A stretch of 64,000 nucleotides of DNA from Heliocidaris tuberculata (taxonomy: Eukaryota > Echinodermata > Echinoidea > Camarodonta > Echinometridae). The number at the start of each line of letters is the position of its first letter. Positions within the stretch are counted from its first letter, which is position 1. A model generated the notes under the pieces. The model was not told where the DNA came from. It did no database searches and worked only from the letters and a program-made list of their open reading frames with translations. This document shows positions 22,834-34,800 of this stretch, in pieces. Where the stretch lies: the NCBI GenBank assembly GCA_025618425.1, contig CM046841.1, forward strand, positions 7,411,068-7,475,067, given 5' to 3'. The translations under genes were made by a program, and so were the position numbers.

Positions 22834-25800
22834 TGTATATATATATATATATACTTGTATTTTTTTATGTTATGACCTGCACATCATTAATTGTCGAAAG
22901 TAATATTTTGTGACACGAAATAAAATGACACATGTATCCTACCTGTGATTGATTAACTTTGTGAAAAATTGTAAAATCAGCTCAAATGCCAGTGAATTGT
23001 GTGCAGTCCTCTAACTACATATATAATTAAGGATATGTGAAAGTATGAGAGAAAATGGAACCCGTTTACTATCCTAAAAAAGAGAAAATCGCGATCAATC
23101 GCTAGCGCAAGTCGCTCGGCTTCTTCGCTGCGCTGCAGTCACAAAAACCAAGCACCAGCGCTTGGCGATTTCAGAGCGGGTTTCCAGCCCGTACGGTATT
23201 CTGTGATAGAGCGAGGTATGCCAACCGTAAGAGTTCTTTAGGGTTCGGTGGTACTCTATCCCGACATCAATGTTCAATCGTAAATATCTTGATATATAAA
23301 CGACCGATCAGCTTATAAAACTCAGGCGATTCCTGTCTGAGCTAAAGGTTTCCAATTATGATTACAGCATTAGCTGAAATAGTGATTTTTTTTTTTCAAT
23401 CCTGGGCAAAGTTAATCAATGCCTTTAAGAAGAAGTAGTAAACAAAAACAAACAAACAAAAAAACAAACACTGTACCTTAAGGTGAACAGCATTTGAACC
23501 TGGTTTAGAAGGGTTCGCTTCAGTGATCTCTCCTGTCACATGTTCAAAGGATTCGTCTGCAGTTAAAGAACATATGAAAATTTTGATGACTCATGTTGAA
23601 AGTTTGAAAATACTGTTTCCCCTATTTCTTACTTTTCTCCACTCATTTTCTTTCTCCCTTTCTCTCCACCCCCTCCTCTCTCTCTCTTTCTGTCTCTCAT
23701 TCTCTCTCATTCACATTTAACTTATTATTAGCCTAATTGTAAATGCGTTTATTAGTTTCTCCTTCACTTGATAGCAATTAAACAACATAAATACATTTAG
23801 AACATTTAGAAAACAAAGTATGCATGATGGCAATTTATATCATCATTATTAATGATTCGGCATCATCTGTGCATGTTACTAAAAATATAAATACTAATAG
23901 TATTTAAAGAACAAGAGGGTGCACAATAGTAATCTTTATTTCTTGTCTTACACGCGTTTGAAGATACATCTTTCAGATCAAGAGCTTGATATCCGTCACC
24001 ATGGATATCAAGAGCTTGATATCCATCACCTTGCTGCTTCGGTACCAGCGCAACACGAGATCTATTTCGAATCTTAAAGTACGGAATAGGAAAGGAACTT
24101 ATTATTAGTTGAGTTCTAATTTCAACATGTCTTTACATCGCTTGATTTGTAAGACAGCTATGAGGGAGGTTTTACGTGAGATAATGACGTGTACAAGAAA
24201 TATTACTCTAACAAGAATTGTTTTGTCATGATTGCAGGAGAGGTATTTCAGGATGTTTCTTGTTAATATATGCGTAAATCGTGTAAATTTATCCTTTACA
24301 TTTACAAGGAAAGGTCGTATTGCTGTTTCATCTAATTTTCAAGTAGAACTTTTACCGCTCAAAACACTCAGTCCATAAACACATTACTTATACCGTAAAG
24401 TCAGTGTTCTGCTTCGGAATAATAAAAATTAGATGATGAAGTCCAAAGAAAAAACAAATTCCGTGAGAGAGTAGAAAAATTCGAATGTTCCTACTCTCTC
24501 ACGGAATTCGTTATTCATTTCGACTTCATCATCTATTTACTTATACTGCACTTATATAACGTGTTTATTCACCCCATAGCTCTTCATTATATTAACCACA
24601 GTTTTCCCCTGTGACTCAGATGTTCCTTCATTATCCTGCAGCAAGGTGGCTCTTTCAGGAGTTTGAATCCATACTGAAAAATGACAACAGAAGGATTATA
24701 ATTATTTTTTTAGATTATTATATGAGGAGCTTCAATAACTCAGTAACATTATATGATTTACGTTGATCATTTTTAAAATTCAACACAGATCAGCAAATTG
24801 ACCTATATGTTTAAAATCTCATTAGATAATTACAGTTGGAAATATGAAGAAATTTCATATATAAATACATTGACATTTTGCTTTATTCCCTAGCAGAAGC
24901 ATATTAACCAAACCTTTAAAAAATGTAAGATTCTTGATATGTTCTCTTTTTGTATGTTTGCCGTACACGAGTAAACACACATCTTGTCCACACTGGTAAA
25001 AAAAAAATAGAAACACAACTCTGGGCAATTTTATGTCAAACTTAGCCGCTTATATTATGTGCAATTAGGGTATAAATAAAGAATAGTTTAATTTAGATTG
25101 ACATAATGATACCTGAGTTCAGTGAAAAAATGCCCAGAATTGGTTGGACACATAATAACCTTAGTGTTGGGCAAGTTTATACATTTTTCTTTTCTTTTTT
25201 TTTTTCTTTTTTTTTTTTATTTTTACAGTGCACAGTCCAGAGTTAAAATGTGAAATCCGGTAAGTGTAGGAAAGAAACGGATGAGCAATTGTGATCTGAG
25301 CATGTGTTGTAGAATGGAAACAGTACAACTATAGTAATGGAACTTTGTTATTGACATTAGATATTAGCTTGAGATAATATTAATCATTCTCACCAAGATC
25401 TACTGCATCTACATTTCTTGGTAACAAGCAGTAACTTTTCTTCCAGACTGAGTCCAGAATCTTCTGTTTGACTTGTTTCACGGTATCAACGTCCAAGACA
25501 GTCACATGAAGATAAGACTGACCGTCTTCATCTACAACATCAAGGCGCTTGAATACAAAGAAAAAACATAGACAGGGGATAGCAGAGCTTGAATAAAGAT
25601 ATCAATTTTGAGAAAATTGTTAATTTCACTAAAATATTTCTTTTCTTCCTATACATAGGATTTTTAAAATCTGCTTTTTTTTTTTAACATGCTTTACAAT
25701 CCTACATCCTGGATCTTTCAAATATTTTTTCAACCACTTTATTCAACTACAACCAAGGAGACCAACGGCCCATGAGACCGATAGCCCCGGGGGGGGGGGG

Positions 25801-28800
25801 CACTCACGTATATTGGTGGTACGGGGACGTGCCGCTTTGATGACCCCCTTTTTCAGACCCCGATTTCCGTTCTCTAGATACTCAGTTCCGCTCAGGAGCC
25901 GCTCAGCCCCGCTCTGAAGACCCCCGTTATGAAACATATCCGTTCGCATGCGGCCGGGAGCGTGGCGGAGGCAGTGGTCGCTCGACCTGGTCTCGCGCCC
26001 TAGGCCCTTTCGTCGCGCGAGCCTTGAAAACTGCTCAAGCTAGCTAGCTACTAGCGCTACACGGCGCGGGCGCGGCCCCCGGCGCGGCCCGTCCCGAGAT
26101 CCTGCGATAGCGAAGGTGTACCGCCGATAAAGCGAGGTTAGTTTTGTCGTTCCCTAGACCCTGTTTTTCACTCTGCCCAATAGATCATAGTTCCCTAGAC
26201 CCCGTATTTTACACCTTGAAGTCAGTTCCTTGGACCCCCTTTTCGGGGATTCGTGAGGCACACCCCCGTCAAAATATAATTCGAGTGCCCCCCCCCCCGG
26301 GCCGATAGCCCGCGATACCGAAAATGTCCGTCTCACTGGTCTTCTGAGAAGTTATCAGAGGGCTCGAGATTGATGGCCAACATGCCGCTCTCACATGCCT
26401 ACAGGCAAGTTTTCTTAGCTTTCAAAGGACCGACGTTATCGGTCTCATGGGCTGTCACCTATTTCAAGATAGCTGGGGACAGATTACTTACGAGAAGACA
26501 AAATTCAACTTCCTGATCAAATAGTTTGTTAAACTCCAGTGTGTAATATGCCTCCTCAGTAGTTACATCTATAGGACCTTTCTCGGCTTGGGTTTTTATT
26601 GCCTGGTACAGCATGTACATTGGGTAGATGACATACCCCTGAAGGAGTACCAACAAAAACGAGAAAGAATTGGGAGAACAATAGGAGAGGGTTTGTATAA
26701 TATTCACCTTGAACAAGGAATGGAATTGAGAAAATGCATGATTTTTTTTCCCATGTGGTGTGCAATCATTTTTTCTCTGACTCCGTGTCAATTATGAAAA
26801 GCCTCTGCACTTTTTTTATTCTCTCTCTCTCTCTATTCTGTGGACAAGAGATGTAAGGTATATTTATAGGTAGGGTAGAATATAGGGAAAGTCAGGTGAA
26901 GCTAGGCCCAGCCTTAGAAGGAGGGACATCTTTAACCTACATCCCACTCGGTGACATATTACGCGTACAAACAGAATTTACGAGTTTTGTAAACGATAAC
27001 AATTTAATCATGTTGATAATTTTAAATAAAAACTACATGAACACATGACATTTAAATGATATGAAAAGGTTCCAGAATTTCACTTGATCCTCAGCCTCAA
27101 ATTTCTATGGAAATGTACCTCAGTAAAATCTACAGATAATTTAACATGTTTGTTTCTTTCATATGGAAAACATTATCGTGTTGTCCTTATGGAAACCTCA
27201 TAACGAGGAAGCCACACTTATCGAGAATAAACTTACCTTCAAGTAGTCGAACATGAACAAGGCAAACCAATTGCAAATCAATTTTGCTGTGATGGTTTCA
27301 GTGCTGGAATAAGAAACAACAGTTATTTTCAGAGAAGCATATGATTGCAGTTTAAGGGTTTATGTCATAGACTCTAGATTTAGGGGGGGGGGGCAATCCC
27401 GGCCCGTGCCCCCCCCCCCCCTCTTTTGAGGGAAAACAATGCATTGTGACCCCCCCCCCCCATTTGGGATTGTCCCCCCCCCCCTTTCCGACCAGAAAAC
27501 CTTTTTTTTTTTTTTTTTTTTTGCTTGTCAGAGAATTATGGAGGGGAACTGGACCCCATATGCCCCCCCCCCCTTATACGAAATCCTGGATCCGCCCCTG
27601 CTCTATGATATATATTTTTGCAGAAAGAAACCAGAAATATCTTATTTGAGCGACAGCAAATTATAGGACGCCGGCTTCCGAAATATATTAAAGTAAATAA
27701 CCGACACATCAAATTAACCATCAATATAACATCTAAATGTTACATCATCGACGAAAGGTATAAATTGTCATAATCCCAACGGTTAATAAACTAAATGAAA
27801 TGAAAATGGTTAATCTATACTTCAAATTGATAAAGATGAATGTAAAAACATTACTTGATGAATAGTGTGTCCATCCCTCTTCTGGATTGTGAAGCTGTCC
27901 TGATTTCATCTTCAACTAGTGATGTCAATACACTGAGAAGAAAAAAAAAATTACGTAGACAAACAGAGAAATTAATTTCTGAGTTAATGGGCAAAATAAA
28001 TAAAAAACATGGTCTCGTTTCAATTCTTATATAACATAATTATGAGCATTTCGTAACAATAAAAAAAAAACACACAGAGACAGTAAATAGCATATTCAAT
28101 TCTTTCTACTGTGGATAATGTACTTAATTGTTTCATTTTCGTGGATATCAAGTACAAGACGTGAACTTACTCTGTAAAGTGGATCGATTTTCCCTCGCTG
28201 ACGAATGTGACGGCCAACAGAGATGCAATGAGTTCCCTACAAAGTACGGAATCACAGTCAATATCGCTTTATGGTATGTTGTTAGTTATGCTGTGTGTAC
28301 TGAACAACAAAATAATGCCTTATGAGGAAACGGTTCTTTAACTCCGACATATGAACTACTTGGCTTTGTATTTTCAATAAGAAAACGATTTATCTGCAAA
28401 ATACCATATGACTTCATGTGAGTGTATAATTCTACATTTTTTTTTCATAAATATTACATAGCAAAATCTTTCAAAATGTAATACTGTAAACCAAGTCATC
28501 AGGTCAAGAATTAAATGACGCTTATACCTCTCTCGACCGTGTCCTTGCTTCTTGACTTCTAACTGCCTTATGAAATCTATCAACATGTCCTTCTTCTTAA
28601 GCATACGGTAGAAGGTTATCACCGAATGCTCCATGAAATCTTCCATGTACTGCAAATGAATAGTTGAGAACATTAACTAGAAAGAGGTACTAAATTTTAG
28701 AATCACGAACAAGAATAATGCACACCAAGTGTACGTTTCCCATATCAACCCTCGAGTTATCTAACAATCAGTGAATGCATACATATTATTTTTCGCATAA

Positions 28801-31800
28801 AGTACGGATGAGCAAATTATGAAAAAATGTAACACCCTCTAAGAGAACTGAGCCGTTGATATTCAAACGTTTTTCACCAGAAGCAGTGCACCTAAGGAGT
28901 TATACTGATGATATGTATTACATTTTAGAGTAAGCGCCATGAGAGCATAAGCTGACGGATACCGGCGTTATAGAATACATCATTATAAATATCATAATCG
29001 TTATTTTCAAGCTGTTAAATCATGTAACAGCATTCAATTAATCACTAATCTATACAATGTTTGTGATTTTTAGGTGCCACACAAATTTTGAAAAATTTTC
29101 ATTGTGTTGATTTTGGTTATAATGCTTGTTTCATTTTGAAAAGGTGTATGAATGTCTTCCATGAGAATAAAATTCACAATGAAGATAACTGTGTCGGTGT
29201 TCGGTAAGGATATGAAGCCACCTTTAATCGAAACACATTGTTCAACGCTGGAATTCCGAAATCTGCCCCCTAGAAACGGGAGGGTTCATTTTATATGATA
29301 TCTTGAAATGATTTCACCTCTGGGTCTGATGTTTCTGGGTGAACACCTAAGCCACCAAACAACATCATTGTCACATATTGGACATGTCCTCTAAATGGAA
29401 CGCCTTGTTTCTGTACTCTCTCATCGGCCTCTGATACATCCAAGCTGGTATTAGCGACTGAGAGCAAAACGAGGTTTGAACAAAGGCATCTTAAGCTTGA
29501 AATAAGAACTATATTGGGCTTTGACTCAACTCAATAAAAAAGGCATAATTACCAAGTAAAGATAAAGCACAGAGCTTCACCTTCAAATAGAGCTTACTTA
29601 TGTCCACGTTTATTCTCTTTACGGAGAAAACTAGAAAACCTAAATAAATGGGTCTATCATTTATAGAATAATCGGTCACCACATGGTAACATTTTTTTAG
29701 CTTTCCTGTGCAGCTTTTATGACAACTCATATATTTGTTTTCACTTTGAAATTCTTAACAGTATAGTGCAATAAGGGTATTGCCATTTAATTTACAAAAG
29801 CAATATGTTGTAGGGCAGTAATAGCCTTTAAATAAGTCAATGGCCCTACCACTGTGATAGGTGGTGTTTCTGGTGTCATTTGACGTATATCTTGATGCTT
29901 TTCCGTTACTGACATTTTCTTGATTGTGGAGCCTTCCAGGTACAAGCGGATATTTTGTGTATTCATGAGATAGCGAGTGCATCGCCTGGCATTGCGGTAT
30001 CAGTGGTAACCTAACTCTAGTCCTTGGCATATGAGATGTTGTAATAATCATCATAAAAATTTTACATTTTATGGTGCAAGACATAATACATTTCCATACA
30101 CTTTACATTAGACACAATGAATAAATCAAAACTATACATATCAAATACATTTCTATTACTTTACATAACTGCTACGATATTTAGAATTTATTGGACAACG
30201 CAAGTTAAAACTATCTACATATGAAAATGAACATTTAACAGAATACAATACTTCTACCGTACAATTGGAAATGTGGAATATTCTAAGACAATAATACCTT
30301 CTCGAACTCTTTTCAGGATGTTAGTTCTGACCATTTCCACTTCTTCCTTAGCTCGTTTCACTTGAAGTTGTTTCTTTTTGAACCACCACACAAGAACAGT
30401 CATCGGAATGATGACCAAAATAAGCACGACAATCACAACAGATATTAAAGTGACTAAAAGCGAGTTTCCTTCTGCAGACCATGCTGAAACAAAGCCTGGG
30501 GAGAACCTTAAATTCCCATGCAAAACCTTTTCAAAAGAAAAATATGCATGTAATAAAAGAATAGCTGATCAGGTTCAACACAAAATACACACACCCATAC
30601 ACCCACACACACACACCTGCCATGTCATACACCAGCACCCCAACTTAACGTATCCACACCCTCATTCTCAACCCTTACCCCCACCCCCTTCTCTCAGGAC
30701 ATACATCACATGCCAAACCTCACAGCCTCACGCCCGTACATACACACGCACACCTGCTAGGGTGTACACCGCTTAACCTAACTACTCACATCAACTTTCC
30801 GCGTACACACGCGCCTAAACAAACCTGCCGGGATCATGGCCGGGATATACAACTGCACGCTCAACCTCTTTTTTTTTTCAGTGATCTTTATTTCGATTGC
30901 ACTCAATAATGTAAATACATGAATCATAAATCAACATTTCAATGAATGCGTATAACAAATATAACACATTATCATTTAAAATCTCCTATAAATGAATAAC
31001 TGAAATTCAAAACTGTAAAAAAAGAAAAAAAAAGCATTGAATGAAATTATTTCATAAAATAGCCCCCCCCCCCCCCCTTTAACAAGGGAAACAATATATT
31101 CTATAAATAGTATATTATCTGTCATGCACCATACTGGATTAGTTTTGTTTTGAAATAGACCTGCACGAGGGATAATTTAGTATTTGGAGTTCATATAGTC
31201 CATAAATACTGCATAAAATTGTACTGGCCTACCTGCACCCAAAACCTTTACCCCCCCCCCCCCCCTCTTCAAAAGTTGGAATGGTGCAAATATAAACTTA
31301 CTGTCACGGCTGGTAGATTCTTTGCAGCTCCTTGCCCTAGTGTTCCATTAACATAACCTGCTAGAGGCTGTTCTTCTGGCAGCTGGCAACGTACAACATC
31401 AGTTTCAAGATCATCTACGGCACATACCCCATTCGGTCCCAGTAGGACTTTAACATCGTCTTCCGTACTTGCAAGGTCTAAGCCAAATCCCTGCAAAGAT
31501 TTGAAATAACAAAGCAGTATATACATCGTTGTAGGGTGAGGCACTTATTGTTCAAATAAATTATTTAATAAATCTTTAGAGACCGGATAAGCAGTGCTTC
31601 TATTCAGTGTTTTACTTTAACGAAATATAGCAGCACCTGTATGAATTCATTTTCAAATGATCTAATTCTTGTACATTGGTCTGATATTGATATTCTTGAT
31701 GATGTCAACATTGCTTATGATACTCTTGTTGAACGATTTTTATATTTCCTTTACAAACTTATGCCTTTGCAAGAAGTAAAAAGTACACGAAAGAAAATTT

Positions 31801-34800
31801 AAAAGCCTTGGATTACTCGAGCTATATCAAAATCAATTAATCGGGAAAATAAACTTGTTAAAATTTACCGATCTCATTCTAATTTTAATGAATCAAAATA
31901 CAAGGCTTATCGTAATAAAATTAATGCTATAAATAAGGTTTGCAGAAAGAAAATATTACTATGAAAAATTCGATATGGTAAAGAAAAACTTTAAAAAATG
32001 ACTTCTTATAAAAGATATTTTACAAAAGATGAAAATAGGACCATCTCATAGCTTGATACAAGAAAATATCAAAGTGAATGATCCTATTAAAATGGCAAAT
32101 ACTTTTAATGACTTTTTTGTGTCACTAGGAGCAAATTTATCCAACGGCTCTTTTTTCTGACTGTCTTGATAAACTGTAATCATAGCTTATTTTTTTTAAT
32201 CCAGTAACTGAAACCGAAATTTTTGAAGTTGTACAAAAGTTGGACAAACTTAAGGTAAATCACCAGGTTTTGATGAAATAGATGCCTCTGTTGCCAAGGC
32301 TAGTATAATGCATTGTCAAACCTCTGATTCATATTTCTAATATGTCACTATCTACTGGTATTTTTCCTTCACGTATGAAAATAGCGAGGGTAATACCTGT
32401 ATTTAAAAAGGGCAATCCCAAAAGCCTGATTATAGACCAATCTCAATTTTGCCGTTATTTTCAAAAATTCTGGAAAGACTTGTGTTCAACAGATTGCATG
32501 CTTTTTTATCATGCTTCGACTTGTCATGTGATTATCAATATGGCTTTCGTCCACAGTACTCTACTGAATTTGCTGTTATTAATTTATATGATAAACTCTT
32601 AAAGTATATTGAATGTAACAAACATGCAATCACAATTTATATGGATTTATCCGAGCGTTTGATTCTTTATCTCATGATATACTGCTATCCACGTTAGAAC
32701 ACTACGGTGTCTCGCGGTTACACTGAAGTGGTTTACTAGCTATCTAATGAATAGAAAACAATTTACATTAAATAATTCCTATTGTTCTGAATATGAAACT
32801 CTTCCATGTGGAATACAAGGCTCTATTTTGGGGCCCCTTCATACTGAGTTTTCTTTATTTATATCAATGATATTATTAATTGTTCCACATGTCCTGGTAT
32901 ATTCACTTGACTCTCAATCCAAGGGTTGAGGGTTCGAATCTCAGCCCGGCACTAGCGTCTTTTGCCAAGGCATTTAACCACGTTTGCCACTCTCCACCCA
33001 AGTGTTGAATGGGTACCTGGCAGGATTTATTCCTCGAAATGCGCTGTGCGCTAATTACGGCAGCCTGAGCTAAAGCCAGGGTAATAATATCCACACCCTT
33101 TGGAAGCGCATAGGGACGTTATGTTATAATGTCATATGGGCTATACAAGAACGGTTTATTATTATCATTATTATTATTTTGATTACATATTATTTGCAGA
33201 TGATACTGTGCTCATTTCCTCCCAAAAAGATTTTTCAACTTTAATCCAGACGACTTACGAAAATCTCAAAATCGTGTATATTTGGCTTCAGTGCAATAAA
33301 CTTTCGTTAAACATACTAAAAACTAAGTAAACAGTATTTCGCCACCGGCAAAATACCGCTGCATGTTATGATAATATTTCTCTCAAGTTTTTTTGATAAA
33401 TGCATCGAACAATGTTCTGGTGCAAATTATTTAGGAGTATTTATTGATTAGCACTTATCATGGGACTCTCATATTAACTATTTCTGTACAAGAGTTTCAC
33501 GTAGTTCGGGTATTCTACGACACTTAAACCATTTTCTTCAAAGTCGAGTATTATTTATGTTGTACAGTGCGTACAAGAAAAAATGAAACCCTAAAACAAA
33601 GGGTCATTGTTACCAAACGATGTGCTGTATGACCGCAATTATCTCTTTTCCCTAAAGTAGAAGTATTCTGCTTTCAAATGATACCTTGGTGGCATTGCTA
33701 CATGCGTGCTTACCTGAGCTACATCAATTTGAAAGTGACATGTAAAAATCCACTTGTGCCAGATTTGGGAGAAACCGTGAAAACATTAGGATCACATGCG
33801 ATCATGAGTCGAAGGAAACACAAATTTTAAAACGTGATGAGAAGATTGCTCTCATGTGCTTCTTTTAAAAATAAGGGTAAGGATACTTCCCTTATCATAA
33901 AATATAATATTGTTGACTTTTTGCTGATGATGGGGATCAAGAAAGCGGTTATTTGCACTGAAATGGTACCTGCAATATGGAAATCTGCATCGTTCAGAAC
34001 TGCATCTTTTTTAAAGAACAAAGTGGAGAGCAAGGTGATATTATCATTTTAAAGAATAAAGTAAGAGGCACCTTCCATTGTCATCGAATGGCAAAATATG
34101 GTATAAAGGGCAGAAAAGGCAGGAAAAATAACAAATTATGGCAATTTTCCACCTCAAAATGTTCCCGTTTTTCATAACAAGAGGGGTACTTTTTGATATT
34201 TTGATTGATATTTATTACCTCAGGAAAATCCACCAGCGGCAATTAGCATTGGCCAATGTTTTATGAAAATTCTGATTTAATGCATATCATCACACCATGG
34301 GAGTCCTGTTTATCATATCTTTTAAAGCTTACATTTCCCTTACACATGTTATGTCATGTTCACACGTGATTCTGACTTTTTCACGGATTTACCCAAATTT
34401 GGCATAAATAGATTTCCACATGTAATTTTCCAAACAATGTTGCTCTGTGAAAAATGAATGGATTGATGCCATCAAGGTATCATTTAAAAGCATATCACTT
34501 TTACTTCAATGGAAAACAAAAAATTATATTCATACAGCACATAGTTTGTTCACAATAAGCCTTTGTTTTAGGGTTTCGTTTTTTCTGGGACGCACTGTAT
34601 AATGCCTTTATCTTGCCCCATATCATGTACTGCAATTTTGTATGGGCTAGTATGCATTCCACTAAAGTAGAGAGAATACTTCGTCTTCAGGAAAGAGCTT
34701 TCCGAGTTTGTTGTAACGCAAGTTTTTATGCTCCGTCTCGACCAATATTTTATAAATTTCATACTCTAACTATTTATGATTCAAACAGATTCCAAATAGC

